Shown here: positions 32,499-42,265 of the stretch, in pieces
Position numbering within the stretch: position 1 is the stretch's first letter
Layout of the letters: each line of letters starts with the position of its first letter
Origin: Clostridiales bacterium
GTDB lineage: Bacteria > Bacillota > Clostridia > Saccharofermentanales > Saccharofermentanaceae
Direction of reading: 5' to 3'
DNA length: 64,000 nucleotides
Assembly: GCA_017428155.1 (NCBI GenBank)
Contig: JAFRRJ010000022.1
Coordinates: 1 to 64,000 of the forward strand
Notes under the pieces: model-generated
Told to the model about the DNA's origin: nothing
The model's input: the letters and a program-made list of their open reading frames with translations, nothing else
Databases searched by the model: none
Made by a program: the position numbers and the translations under genes

Positions 32499-33935
32499 TC
32501 ATACTCCTGACTTCAGCGCCTTGCGCGTGCCCTGTCTGATCTTCCCGGCAGAACTCTCGGTTCCGCTTCTTGATACAGACAGAATAAGTCCGTATGCAAT
32601 AAGGAGACTGATCTGCGCCGTTCCGCCGTAACTTACAAACGGCAGCGTAACACCCGTAGCAGGAATGACCTGCAGCTCAACCGATATATTCATCAGCACT
32701 TCGACAAATATCAGTGCCGTACATCCTGTCGCAATAGTTCTGGAGAACACATCTTTGGCCCGCCAGCAGACTCTAAGGCACATGCCGAACATAACAAGAT
32801 AGAGCAGAAGGAGCAGTGTCCCTCCGACAAAGCCCGTCTCCTCAACATAGATCGAGAAGATGTAGTCGTTCTGGGCCTCTGATACATAGTTATATTTTGA
32901 TCTTGAATTGCCGAGACCTACGCCCCACATACCGCCTGAACCCAGAGCGTTATGCGCGTTATCGACCTGACGCGTATCGTCTCTTGTAAGTCCTTCCTCC
33001 TCGTTGTCAAGCTCTTCATCGTCAGCGGTAAAGATAGCTATTCGCTTGAAAACGTGTGCATAGTTCTTCATGAATCTTTCACGCTTCTCAGCAGGTGTGA
33101 CGGCAAGCATAACAGCAGCAAGCGCGCCTCCTGCAAGAGCAAGCACAAGACCTCCGGCAATCCAGGATCTGAGCGGGATCTCGGACACAAGCGTACACAT
33201 GAAGATAACGGCTGCAACGATGATGAAGCATGATAAGTGAGGCTGCAAAAGAATGACGGCATCGACAAGAATGCAAAGACCTACGGGTACTATAAAGTCG
33301 AGCATTGTATTAAGGATCAGCTTGCCGAGGTCGGATTTAGGCTGTCTTACTTTTCCTTCCTTGCGGAGCTGTGCGATCGTTGCGCGGTATCCCGCAAATG
33401 CAACTATAAGCGCGACTTTAATGATCTCGGAACTTTGAAGCTGGATAGGTCCGATATTGATCCAGCGTGCCGCACCGTGCTCACGTCCTACGCCGAGTGC
33501 GATCGTAGCAAAAGCAAGTCCGATACTTACGATATAAGCTGCTATGGCAATCCATTTTTGAGCGAAGAAATCGACCGGAATAAATGCAATGATAAACATC
33601 ATTACGATTCCTGCGACGGTAAATCTGATCTGTCTTGCAAGGAACCATGATGAATCCTGGAACTGTCCGTAAGCGTCAGGACCTGATACGGAATAAAGAA
33701 CTATAAGTCCGAATACGATCATGACGAATATCATGAGGATCATCGGGATATTTGCTGATCTTACCGCTTTACTGATCGTCCTGGCGTTGATTCCCTCATG
33801 CTTTGCCGGGGGTTCTATAAGGCTGTCAATATCAGTTATGACATGATCACCGGCATCAGGCGAATGAGGTTTCTCATTCAACTTCATATCCGGTATTATC
33901 GAATGTCCTTTGTTCTCAGGCATCTTATCAGGCAT
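32499..33935 (-). CDS. ftsW: Septal peptidoglycan polymerase FtsW
   Basis: About 478 residues from the ATG at 33935, which overlaps the murF stop; a longer frame would extend deep into murF. N-terminal cytoplasmic tail of about 65 residues, ten membrane helices, SEDS signatures FATIALGVGREHGAARWINIGP, SEIIKVALI, and PFVSYGGTAQISLLIAYGLILS. The large extracellular loop 7 carries an acidic insert (TADDEELDNEEEGL). Polymerises lipid II with the PBP encoded upstream. Confidence 0.95.
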   Translation of the reverse strand: MPDKMPENKGHSIIPDMKLNEKPHSPDAGDHVITDIDSLIEPPAKHEGINARTISKAVRSANIPMILMIFVMIVFGLIVLYSVSGPDAYGQFQDSSWFLARQIRFTVAGIVMMFIIAFIPVDFFAQKWIAIAAYIVSIGLAFATIALGVGREHGAARWINIGPIQLQSSEIIKVALIVAFAGYRATIAQLRKEGKVRQPKSDLGKLILNTMLDFIVPVGLCILVDAVILLQPHLSCFIIVAAVIFMCTLVSEIPLRSWIAGGLVLALAGGALAAVMLAVTPAEKRERFMKNYAHVFKRIAIFTADDEELDNEEEGLTRDDTRQVDNAHNALGSGGMWGVGLGNSRSKYNYVSEAQNDYIFSIYVEETGFVGGTLLLLLYLVMFGMCLRVCWRAKDVFSRTIATGCTALIFVEVLMNISVELQVIPATGVTLPFVSYGGTAQISLLIAYGLILSVSRSGTESSAGKIRQGTRKALKSGV

Positions 33936-35382
33936 TTCCCTTCTCGATAAAACTCTTGGCAACCTTCTCAAAACCGAAGCTGTGCGATGCCTTGAAAAGT
34001 ATAGCATCACCGTCTCTTACATAGTCTTCAAGCCGTCTTTTTACATCTTCGGTATCTTTACATTTTACTATCTCGAGCTTCATATTGACCATATGAGCTC
34101 CCTTAATGAAATCATCGGCGTTGTCGCCTGTTACAAAGACTCTGTCAAAGTCATAACCGGCGCAGTCTTTACCGGTAAGTTCGTGAAGACCGGGAGCAAC
34201 GTCTCCAAGTTCGAGCATGCCTCCCAAAGCCAGCACCTTACGGTGTCCCCTGGCCTTTCTCGAGAAATTAAGGAAAGCATTTGCCATGGATTCGGGTGAT
34301 GCATTATATGCGTCGTTCATGATGAAATACTTTTGAGTCTCCACGATGGCACCCCTGCCGTCCATGGCACTCCTGTTGCTGATAGCATCAGCTATTTTCC
34401 CCTGCGTCTCATGCGATGCCGTAATACCTGTCATGTATGCGCAGAATATAGCGAAAAGCGCATTCCTTATTGCATTATCGCCGAACATTCCGACATTCAG
34501 CGGGATCGGGAATTCGGATCTCTCGCCCATTCTCTTAAGGCTCGTTCCGAAGCGCATTCCGGTCTCAGTCTCCTCAACATCATATGCAGAGACGACTAAC
34601 GGACAGGGAAGATCGTCATCTGGTCTTACCTGGATGCCTGCAATGAAATTATTGATCGGAAGTTCCTTTACGCAGTAATCGAAGAGCTTCCTGTCATCGC
34701 TGTTTACGGCTACGATACCGCCGTCCGTAAGACCTTCGCATATCTCCATCTTGGCCTTCAATATATTGTCTTTGCTGCCGAGAATACCTATATGTGAATA
34801 ACCGACATTGGTGATTATCGCAATGTCGGGTCTTGCTATCTTCGTAAGATAGGATATCTGGCCAAGGCCTCTCATTCCCATCTCGACAACGATGACTTCG
34901 GAATCCTCAGGAGCTGAAAGGATCGTCATTGCCATTCCGATCTCGTTATTGTTATTCTTCTCGGTCGAATGAACTCTAAGACCGGTCCTGAGTACATCGA
35001 CGATCATGCATCTGGTGGATGTCTTTCCTACGGAACCCGTTACTGCGATGACCTTGCATCCGAGCTTGAATCTGTAATGATTTGCAAGAAGTCCGAGTGC
35101 GCGGACGGTATCTTCAACGATTACCGCGACTGCACCTTCAGGAACGCGTGATGCATCATTTGTAACAACAGCACAGGCACCGAGCTCAATTGCTTTTGCA
35201 AGGTAATCGTTGCCGTCAAAGTTCTCGCCTGACAAAGCAATGAATATCTCGCCTTTCTTGATAGTTCTTGTATCAGTCGATACGCCTTCAACTTCGACAG
35301 CCGTTGCAAAAACATTAGTATCTGTCTTGGATACTAATTTTCCTCCGACGGCTTTCTTAACTTCCTCAAGTGTAAACATCAT
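33928..35382 (-). CDS. murF: UDP-MurNAc-tripeptide--D-Ala-D-Ala ligase MurF
   Basis: 484 residues, Mur ligase: substrate-binding domain starting MFTLEEVKKAVGGKL, ATP loop TGSVGKTSTRCM, central DAYNASPESMANAF, C-terminal GGMLELGD. Adds D-Ala-D-Ala to the UDP-MurNAc-tripeptide. Overlaps murE by four bases and ftsW by eight. Confidence 0.96.
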   Translation of the reverse strand: MMFTLEEVKKAVGGKLVSKTDTNVFATAVEVEGVSTDTRTIKKGEIFIALSGENFDGNDYLAKAIELGACAVVTNDASRVPEGAVAVIVEDTVRALGLLANHYRFKLGCKVIAVTGSVGKTSTRCMIVDVLRTGLRVHSTEKNNNNEIGMAMTILSAPEDSEVIVVEMGMRGLGQISYLTKIARPDIAIITNVGYSHIGILGSKDNILKAKMEICEGLTDGGIVAVNSDDRKLFDYCVKELPINNFIAGIQVRPDDDLPCPLVVSAYDVEETETGMRFGTSLKRMGERSEFPIPLNVGMFGDNAIRNALFAIFCAYMTGITASHETQGKIADAISNRSAMDGRGAIVETQKYFIMNDAYNASPESMANAFLNFSRKARGHRKVLALGGMLELGDVAPGLHELTGKDCAGYDFDRVFVTGDNADDFIKGAHMVNMKLEIVKCKDTEDVKRRLEDYVRDGDAILFKASHSFGFEKVAKSFIEKGNA

Positions 35383-36890
35383 CCTGTTTGTCCGCGCTCC
35401 GTTACCGCTGTCTGAGCCTGCTCGACATCATCAAAGTGTATCGTCCTATCGGCAAAGATCTGATAATCCTCATGACCCTTGCCCGCAATAAGAACAGTAT
35501 CACCTTCATGGGCCATTTGAACAGCAAGTTTTATGGCCCTGCTCCTGTCAGGCTCAATCTCATATTCACCTTCTGTTTTGGATATTCCGGTAATTATATC
35601 CTGAATGATCGCCATGGGTTCTTCATTTCTCGGATTGTCCGAGGTAATTACCGTGTAATCCGATAGATTGCCTGATACCTCACCCATCTCAAAACGTCTT
35701 GTTCTCGAGCGGTTTCCGCCGCATCCGAAAACAGTTATTATCCTGCCTTTTGTGTATTCCTTAAGTGTATCGAGAACGCTCTCGAGAGCAGCTGCATTAT
35801 GCGCATAATCGACGAGGATATTTACGCCGAAATCATTCTCCACCGGCTGCATCCTTCCGGGCACCGAGATTGAAGCCAGCGCCGTCATAACATCTTCGAT
35901 ATCAATGCCTTCCTTATATGCGGTGCATATGGCACAGAGCGCATTATAAACATTGAACTTGCCGGGGAGCGCTACAAAGATGTCGCCGTTATAGTATTCC
36001 GATACGAGCTCGAAAACCGTACCCGTGACATGACCTCGTCTTTCCGGTCTGAGATTCCTTGCGGTGAAATCAGCAGTTCCTCCGATAGAATATGTCAGCA
36101 GTTCTGTCTTACCGCTACAGTATTCAATAACCCTGCCGGCAGCTTCGCAGTCCGCGTTAAGTATTCCCGTATCGCAGCTGTCGAAGATCCTTAGCTTGCA
36201 GGATAAATAGTCTTCCATATCAGGATGCTCATTCGGAGCAATATGGTCTTCGTAAAGGTTGGTAAATGCCGCGGTGGTATATCTTAATCCTCTTACGCGG
36301 TCAAGCTTGAGAGCCTGCGATGAGACTTCCATGACAAGACTGTCCTCTTCATCTCTTACCAGGGTATCCATCATCTCATAAAGATCCCTGGATTCGGGCG
36401 TAGTGTGAGCTGCATGTATCTTCTCGCCGGCAATAATATTGCATACGGTTCCGATAAGCCCCGTCATCCTTCCGCTCTGCTCAAGGATCTGTCTTAACAT
36501 AAAAGCAGTCGTGGTCTTACCTTTTGTTCCCGTTATTCCGTATATGGACAGTTTCTTTTCAGGATGCGAATAGAAATTCGCACAAAGGTCAGCCAGATGC
36601 AGATGAGTATTTGTGATCTCTATAACGGCAGCGCCGGTCTTTTCAGAGAGCCTTATCAGCTCCTCTTCAGGAAATCCTGTTCTAAGGTTGTCTACAACGA
36701 TGGCTCCTGCACCCTGTTCTATAGCTTTTCCGGCAAATGAATGGCCGTCAACGGTAAATCCCTGTACACAGACAAACATCGATCCGGCAGTTACTTTTCT
36801 CGAATCAAATTCAACAGAAGTGATCTCCTTTTCGAGGTCACCGGAAATGAGCTTAAAATCAATGTCTTTTACGACGTTCGGAAGCAGCAT
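35379..36890 (-). CDS. murE: UDP-MurNAc-L-Ala-D-Glu ligase MurE
   Basis: 503 residues. ATP loop GITGTKGKTTTAFML, carbamylated-Lys region, and the acceptor motif TSDNPRNEEPMAII. In MurE this DNPR motif marks the meso-diaminopimelate form, so the peptidoglycan probably carries mDAP at position three. The start has AAAGGAAAAAG upstream. The 138-base gap to ftsI (36891-37028) is AT-rich with TTGACG near 36940, a weak candidate promoter. Confidence 0.96.
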   Translation of the reverse strand: MLLPNVVKDIDFKLISGDLEKEITSVEFDSRKVTAGSMFVCVQGFTVDGHSFAGKAIEQGAGAIVVDNLRTGFPEEELIRLSEKTGAAVIEITNTHLHLADLCANFYSHPEKKLSIYGITGTKGKTTTAFMLRQILEQSGRMTGLIGTVCNIIAGEKIHAAHTTPESRDLYEMMDTLVRDEEDSLVMEVSSQALKLDRVRGLRYTTAAFTNLYEDHIAPNEHPDMEDYLSCKLRIFDSCDTGILNADCEAAGRVIEYCSGKTELLTYSIGGTADFTARNLRPERRGHVTGTVFELVSEYYNGDIFVALPGKFNVYNALCAICTAYKEGIDIEDVMTALASISVPGRMQPVENDFGVNILVDYAHNAAALESVLDTLKEYTKGRIITVFGCGGNRSRTRRFEMGEVSGNLSDYTVITSDNPRNEEPMAIIQDIITGISKTEGEYEIEPDRSRAIKLAVQMAHEGDTVLIAGKGHEDYQIFADRTIHFDDVEQAQTAVTERGQTG

Positions 36891-37028
36891 TTCTTTTTCC
36901 TTTGTCCTTATATTTGCAGTCTGGCCATCTTACCGTCAACTATATTAAATCAAAAAGCCCGAATTCTAATGTGGCAAAAAGAATGAAATTGATTCTGAGC
37001 AAGTCACCTATGTTTGTGCGTCAGACCA

Positions 37029-39509
37029 CTAGCCGTCGTCCTCATCATGCCTGTCCGGAGGCAGAGCATCAGTTCTTCCGTCCTCATCAGCGGTGTATCC
37101 GCCGTTGTTTACAGTGTTGTTATCATCGTATACATTTGTCGTTGTTCCGGCGCTTGTGCTGAGAGTTACATGGATGATATCGCCCGCATATGCAATCGAT
37201 CCTGATGCGACACTCTGAGAAACGCACAGACCCCTGATATCGCTGTCGCTGTCGATCTTGCAGTTGAGATTCATCTTAAGGCATGCTTCGATACACTCGA
37301 TAGCAGACATTCCCGTCATGTTCGGAACTCTTGTGGTAAGCCACTGATCTTTTGTGACACCCGCAGGATACATAACCACGATGCCCGTCTTATAAAGCGT
37401 GCATGTATAATCGGGATGTGTTGTTGCAACGATAGTATCCGAGTTCATATCCATCGTTCCGTAGAGTGTGGAAAGACCGTTTATGGCAATCCTGGATGCA
37501 GCCTGTGAAGCAGGCATTCCTTCGACTTCCTGAACATACCACTGCTTTAACAGCTGTGTATATTCCTCCTCGGTGAATCTTCTCTCAACACCCATGTAGG
37601 ACAATGTTCCTTCAACGATCTTGGCTGCCGTGGAAGCTGCAGATGATGAACCGACCGAGTAGTCGCTGGGTTTGTTGATTACGACGAGAACTGCGATCTT
37701 CGGGTCATACGCAGGCGCATAGCAGGAGAATGAGAGCACGTGCGCGCCCTTAAGTTCACCTACGTCGATCGTTGATGTTGATGTCTTACCTGCGACGGCA
37801 TATCCCGCAACTTTACCTGCTGAACCGGTACCGTCGGATACAACGCCTTCCATCAGAGTTCTGACACGCTTGCAGGTGCTCTCCGAGAACACCGTACGTA
37901 CGACTTCAGGCTCGATCTCATCAACGATGTTTCCGTCCGGATCAGTGATGTATTTTACAACGTGTGGAACGAGAAGATCGCCGCCGTTAACGATAGCACA
38001 ATATGAAGTTATGAGCTGGATCGGAGTAACCGTAGAAGACTCTCCGTATGAGAGAACGGCCATATCGACTTTGCTGGGTTCCTTGTGGAAGATGCCCTTT
38101 CCCTCAGCAGGAAGATCGATGCCGGTCTTATCGTAGAAACCGAGCATGCGGACATATGAATAATACTTCGACAGTCCGATCCTGAATGCAAGCTGTGTGA
38201 AGACAGGGTTGCATGAATTCTGGAAGGCCTTCTCAAGTGTCTCTTTTCCGTGGTTGTATCCGCCTGACTTCTGGAGCCAGCAGGAGATAGTATGCTGTTC
38301 AGAGAGCTTGATCGGTTCATCGCTGAACTCCTCCTGCTCCGTCGCGAGATTCTCCTCAAATGCCATACATGTTGTAAGTGACTTGAAAGTCGAACCCGGC
38401 TCATATGTATCAGATACGCATCTGTTGCGCCATGCGTTGGCCATAACGTACTGCACCTGATCTTCGGGCTTCAAGTAATTCCAGGCTTCGATGCCGGTTC
38501 CGTAAGGTCTTCCGTAAGGATCGTTACAGTCGTAGTTTGGAAGGGATACCATTGCATATACAGCACCGGTATAAGGATTCATCACGATCGCACAGACTCC
38601 GTCTATCGGGTCATATTTGTCGTATGCCTCCTTGGCGGCCTCCTCCGCAATTCTCTGGATACTTATATCGATATTGGTAACGATGTTGTTGCCGTCGGAA
38701 ACAGGTATGGACGTTGCATCGGAATACGGAAGCACACCGCCCGTGATCTCATCCGTCTCGGAATATCTGTATCCGTTCTCACCGGACAAAACCTCATTAT
38801 AGTAGGCTTCAAGGCCATAAAGACCGTTAAGGCTTACACCGTCGTTCTTTGCATATCCGACGACCTGTGAAGCCAGTGAGCCGTAGTTGTAATACCTCTG
38901 CGGAACTGCGACAAAACCGAATCCCTTGACCTTGTTGTCCTTTAGGAATTTATCGAACTGTTCTTTTGTTTCGGCAGGAACATTCTTTATTACGTCACAG
39001 CCTTCAACATTGTTTTTGGGGTCATTCTTGTCCGTGGAATCGACCGGTATGATCGAATCGAGCTTCTCGTAAGCGACACCCAGGATATCCGATGTATTCT
39101 GCATGATCTGTTCTCTCGTAAGAAGAGTCGAAGTAATCTGCTTAGGAGAACAGATGACAGTATAGTCGTATGTGTTTGAAGCAAGAGGAACACCGTTGGC
39201 GTCGTATATCATTCCTCTGTTTGCTTTATATGTTACAAGTGTCCACTGCTCCTTAGCAGCTGCTCTTGCATACTTGTCATAGTCTTTTACTGTTGTCTGA
39301 TAGAGGTTATATACGAGATAGCCCAGATAGCCGACGACGAACACCGCAACGACCGCGATCCACATTTTCGCGAAAACAGAAGACTTAATATGCATGCGCG
39401 CCTTTGACGGAGCTTCCTTTATATCAGGTTCCTGAATCTGATCCGGTTTGCTGATATCAGGAGATCCCTTAACGGGTCTGCCGTTGTTACTTACCGGGAT
39501 GCGCTGCAT
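37029..39509 (-). CDS. ftsI: Division transpeptidase PBP2/SpoVD type with PASTA domain
   Basis: 826 residues, class B PBP. Short cytoplasmic tail, membrane helix (about 46-68), dimerisation domain (NRGMIYDANGVPLASNTYDYTV), transpeptidase with Ser-Thr-Phe-Lys in EPGSTFKS, SCN in QNSCNPVF, and GKTST at the KTG position (Ser instead of the usual Gly). After the catalytic domain one PASTA-like repeat (VPNMTGMSAIECIEACLKMN...SVASGSIAYAGDIIHVTLS) and a Thr/Asn/Asp-rich tail. Crosslinks septal peptidoglycan with FtsW. Overlaps ftsL by 23 bases. Confidence 0.93.
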   Translation of the reverse strand: MQRIPVSNNGRPVKGSPDISKPDQIQEPDIKEAPSKARMHIKSSVFAKMWIAVVAVFVVGYLGYLVYNLYQTTVKDYDKYARAAAKEQWTLVTYKANRGMIYDANGVPLASNTYDYTVICSPKQITSTLLTREQIMQNTSDILGVAYEKLDSIIPVDSTDKNDPKNNVEGCDVIKNVPAETKEQFDKFLKDNKVKGFGFVAVPQRYYNYGSLASQVVGYAKNDGVSLNGLYGLEAYYNEVLSGENGYRYSETDEITGGVLPYSDATSIPVSDGNNIVTNIDISIQRIAEEAAKEAYDKYDPIDGVCAIVMNPYTGAVYAMVSLPNYDCNDPYGRPYGTGIEAWNYLKPEDQVQYVMANAWRNRCVSDTYEPGSTFKSLTTCMAFEENLATEQEEFSDEPIKLSEQHTISCWLQKSGGYNHGKETLEKAFQNSCNPVFTQLAFRIGLSKYYSYVRMLGFYDKTGIDLPAEGKGIFHKEPSKVDMAVLSYGESSTVTPIQLITSYCAIVNGGDLLVPHVVKYITDPDGNIVDEIEPEVVRTVFSESTCKRVRTLMEGVVSDGTGSAGKVAGYAVAGKTSTSTIDVGELKGAHVLSFSCYAPAYDPKIAVLVVINKPSDYSVGSSSAASTAAKIVEGTLSYMGVERRFTEEEYTQLLKQWYVQEVEGMPASQAASRIAINGLSTLYGTMDMNSDTIVATTHPDYTCTLYKTGIVVMYPAGVTKDQWLTTRVPNMTGMSAIECIEACLKMNLNCKIDSDSDIRGLCVSQSVASGSIAYAGDIIHVTLSTSAGTTTNVYDDNNTVNNGGYTADEDGRTDALPPDRHDEDDG

Positions 39510-40176
39510 AGTAATCAGCCAGTTCGTCCTTGGAATCGTTAAACGCTTCTTCGTTGATTCCTTCGGAGTTATAGTTCGTTCTTGTGCGCAGGGAATCCGT
39601 ATTCGGTACAGGGAGACTTATTACCTGATTCTGGTTCGGATCCTGCATTCCGAGAGCTATAGCCTGGGCACGGATAACATCCATGTCGGCAACACCGTTA
39701 GCGTTCTCTTCCGCATTAACGATCTCTCTTTTTGCAACATTGATCTGATCTTTCAGATTCGAATTATCTCTTGCAAGCTCTGAGAGCTCAGTCTGAGGAT
39801 AGAGCAGGAGCATTACGAAGATACCCATCGCGATTACGAGAATGATCGATACGATCGTCTCGAAAACCTTTCTTCTGGTAAGTCTTCTTGTCTTTTTCTT
39901 CTGCTCGAGCCTTGTCTGAGGATCCTCATGCTCGATTGCCTGACGGACTGACCTCTCATGTACTTCTTCATAGGAAACAACAGAAGATACGATATCGTCA
40001 GCGGGCTCTATTATGAGCTCCTCATCTTCTATAAGTTTTGTCTCGTCAGGGATTATGCTTCCATTTTTGTAGGTAAGGTTCGTCTTTCCGGCAGACAGCG
40101 CTTCACGGAGTGAATCATCCTTCACGCCCACAACAAAGCTCTTTGCTTTATTTCTCGATGCTGCCTTTACTGCCAT
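39487..40176 (-). CDS. ftsL: FtsL-like division protein
   Basis: 229 residues; much longer than typical FtsL (about 100). Cytoplasmic N-terminus of about 115 residues, acidic, then RLTRRKVFE and one membrane helix (VSIILVIAMGIFVMLLLY, about 107-126), followed by a short coiled coil (ELSELARDNSNLKDQINVAKREIVNAEE) and VIRAQAIALGMQDPNQNQVI, the FtsL/DivIC signature. Named by this signature and by its place between rsmH and ftsI. Binds DivIB/FtsQ and DivIC at the septum. Confidence 0.85.
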   Translation of the reverse strand: MAVKAASRNKAKSFVVGVKDDSLREALSAGKTNLTYKNGSIIPDETKLIEDEELIIEPADDIVSSVVSYEEVHERSVRQAIEHEDPQTRLEQKKKTRRLTRRKVFETIVSIILVIAMGIFVMLLLYPQTELSELARDNSNLKDQINVAKREIVNAEENANGVADMDVIRAQAIALGMQDPNQNQVISLPVPNTDSLRTRTNYNSEGINEEAFNDSKDELADYYAAHPGK

Positions 40177-40204
40177 TATATGTTACTTACCTTTACTTAG
40201 ATTT

Positions 40205-41173
40205 CTAGTTGTACTGTTCGTTATCGTTCCTCTCGAAAACCCTCAGCTTGGAACTTCTCGATCTCGGATTGATCTCTATCTCTTCTTCTGTAGGTTCGAT
40301 CGGCTTTTTTGTAATTACCGTTCCCAATGACTTCTTTCCGCAAACGCATACGGGGAAATCTCTCGGACAGGTGCAAGGACTTTCTGCCTTTCTGAACGCT
40401 TCCTTGACGATCCTGTCTTCCAATGAATGGAAAGATATAACGCAGAATCTTCCGCCCGGCTTAAGCTTTCTTATTCCGTCATTGAGCAAAGACTCAAGAC
40501 CCGACAGCTCGTGGTTTACTTCGATCCTGATCGCCTGGAAACATCTCTTTGCAGGATGCTGGTCTTCGCCTCTTCCGTGACCCGGCATATATTCCTTGAT
40601 CGCATTTGCAAGTTCCGTGGTTCTTGAAAATGGCTTTGTTCTTCTTCTCTCACAGATACCCTCTGCGATCCTTGCAGCGTGATGTTCTTCACCGTACTCC
40701 CTGAAGATCCTCTCAAGATCGTCTCTTGAATACCTGTTGACGACCTCAGCTGCAGTAAGCCACTCATCCGGATCCATTCTCATGTCAAGAGGACCGTTCT
40801 TCATATATGAGAAGCCTCTTTCTGCCGTATCGAGCTGATACGAGGAAACACCCAGGTCAGCCATGATGCCGTCGACCTTGCCGATCTTAAGACTTCTTAT
40901 AATGTCATCAATATCTTTATAGTCAGACTTTACAGGCATCCAGTCGATTCCCGCGAAGTCCTCTTTCCTTTCCATGCATGCAGCAAGCGCAGCGTCATCC
41001 TTGTCAATCGAGACTAGTATGCCCTGCCCCTTCATCCTTCTGGCGATCTCGGCACTGTGGCTTCCGCCGCCTGCCGTACAATCGACATAGATGCCGCCCG
41101 GTCTGACGTTCAGAGCGTCGACCGTCGGATAGAGTAATACCGGAATGTGGTCAAAATCAGAGACCTTCAACAT
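40205..41173 (-). CDS. rsmH: 16S rRNA (cytosine-1402 N4)-methyltransferase RsmH
   Basis: 322 residues. N-terminal HIPVLLYPTVDALNVRPGGIYVDCTAGGGSHSAEIA (SAM motif), MADLGVSSYQLDTAERGFSYMKNGPLDMRMD, and the C-terminal ISFHSLEDRIVKEAF. The zinc-like CTCPRDFPVCVCG region is normal for Bacillota. Methylates C1402 of 16S rRNA. Overlaps mraZ by 17 bases. Confidence 0.97.
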   Translation of the reverse strand: MLKVSDFDHIPVLLYPTVDALNVRPGGIYVDCTAGGGSHSAEIARRMKGQGILVSIDKDDAALAACMERKEDFAGIDWMPVKSDYKDIDDIIRSLKIGKVDGIMADLGVSSYQLDTAERGFSYMKNGPLDMRMDPDEWLTAAEVVNRYSRDDLERIFREYGEEHHAARIAEGICERRRTKPFSRTTELANAIKEYMPGHGRGEDQHPAKRCFQAIRIEVNHELSGLESLLNDGIRKLKPGGRFCVISFHSLEDRIVKEAFRKAESPCTCPRDFPVCVCGKKSLGTVITKKPIEPTEEEIEINPRSRSSKLRVFERNDNEQYN

Positions 41174-41588
41174 AATACTTCGTCTCCAATCCTTCTATGC
41201 CGCTGAGATCGTGATCTTCATTGTCATAGAAATTCTTAGTGCAGATGTCTAATTTGCCGTCATCATTAAATACGCAGATCTCATCACCGGGCTTAGCGCC
41301 AATCCTGTCCCAAAGCTCGCTGTTAACCGAGATACGGCCCTGTGAATCAACACTGACTTCACAAGCCTCACCAATGATCGCTCTCTTGATCTTACGGGCA
41401 TTGGCGTCCATTGTATTGAGCTTTGCAAGCTGAGTCTTGACTACGTTCTCAAAATGATCCTTCGAGTAAACGCACAAATACCCGACATCAAGGCTGTTCG
41501 TTACGACAACCTCTGCGCCGAGCAATTCTTTTTGCTTTGAAGGGATGAAGAATCTTCCCTTTGCGTCTACTTTCTTAATGTCTCTCAT
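41157..41588 (-). CDS. mraZ: Transcriptional regulator MraZ
   Basis: 143 residues, two AbrB-like swapped-hairpin halves: KVDAKGRFFIPSKQKELLG and VSVDSQGRISVNSELWDRIG (the DxKGR/DxxGR motifs). Represses the dcw operon by binding repeats in its own leader. First gene of the cluster; promoter at 41710-41738 and candidate boxes at 41641-41670. Confidence 0.95.
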   Translation of the reverse strand: MRDIKKVDAKGRFFIPSKQKELLGAEVVVTNSLDVGYLCVYSKDHFENVVKTQLAKLNTMDANARKIKRAIIGEACEVSVDSQGRISVNSELWDRIGAKPGDEICVFNDDGKLDICTKNFYDNEDHDLSGIEGLETKYYVEGL

Positions 41589-41640
41589 TCTGAGTCTCTA
41601 CAAGCTTGATTTTGTGGTAATAGGTGGCATCCGCAGCCGA

Positions 41641-41670
41641 TTTCCATCGATTTCAGCCACTTTCCTCCAC
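41641..41670 (-). promoter_or_regulatory. Candidate MraZ box repeats
   Basis: Read on the minus strand: GTGGAGGAAA, GTGGCTGAAA, TCGATGGAAA, three ten-base units (period one helical turn) between promoter and mraZ start. MraZ is known to bind short repeats of this spacing containing GTGG/TGGG. The third unit is degenerate. Confidence 0.5.
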
Positions 41671-41709
41671 CAGAATGGGAAATATCTCCCTGAATCACCA
41701 CACATCTGT

Positions 41710-41738
41710 ATTCTATTCGTAATCTTTTTTTAACGCAA
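41710..41738 (-). promoter_or_regulatory. mraZ/dcw promoter
   Basis: Minus strand -35 TTGCGT (41733-41738), -10 TAGAAT (41710-41715), 17-base spacer of mostly A. It lies about 120 bases upstream of the mraZ start. Confidence 0.8.
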
Positions 41739-42072
41739 GGGGTTTTTTGTAATTTTATGGAAATTTGTTAAAAATATTTTCCATGTGATTTTCCAGCACC
41801 GTTGAAGCTCTCAACCGCGGGCGGTCCGGTGTGTTTTTCCCTGTGTTTTGAGCGCGCGAAAAGCCGTTTTTTGGGGTTCTTCCCGGGTAAAATGCCTCAC
41901 TTTCCCCCAAGGTGGTGCTTTGTGGCGGAAAAGGTGTTAATTATAGATTGAATTATGGGAATTCGCTGTCCGTTTCTTAGTCTACCTTCAACCCTTTTGA
42001 GATGTCGGAAGCGTAAACGAGTCTCAAACCAACCCAAACGCCTCTTTAAATAACAATCAAATGACCAAACAT
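41739..42072. other. Intergenic spacer upstream of the dcw promoter
   Basis: No gene is supported between the dcw promoter and the tandem repeats. The part near 41800-41930 is relatively GC-rich, with runs CCCGGG and CCCCCAAGG. No terminator of standard form is seen. Confidence 0.4.
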
Positions 42073-42228
42073 CCCAAATCTTTAAAAATCCCAATTCGGG
42101 ATGCATTTGTTCCCTTAAAAACACCCCAAATCTTTAAAAATCCTAATTTGGGATGCATTTGCTCCCTTAAAAACACCCCAAATCTTTAAAAATCCTGATT
42201 TGGGATACATTTGCATCATAAAAGCCTC
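42073..42228. repeat. Hairpin array A: three 52-bp tandem repeats
   Basis: Three head-to-tail units of exactly 52 bases start at 42073, 42125 and 42177. Each has arms CCCAAATC and GATTTGGG (or near variants) around a loop of TTTAAAAATCC type, then GATGCATTTG and CCCTTAAAAACAC. Copy three has perfect arms; copies one and two carry one or two changes. Another CCCAAATC half lies at 42317. No open frame or promoter fits. Confidence 0.85.
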
Positions 42229-42265
42229 GACTCCTAAAATTTATGATATAGAAGGGCTTCAAAAA

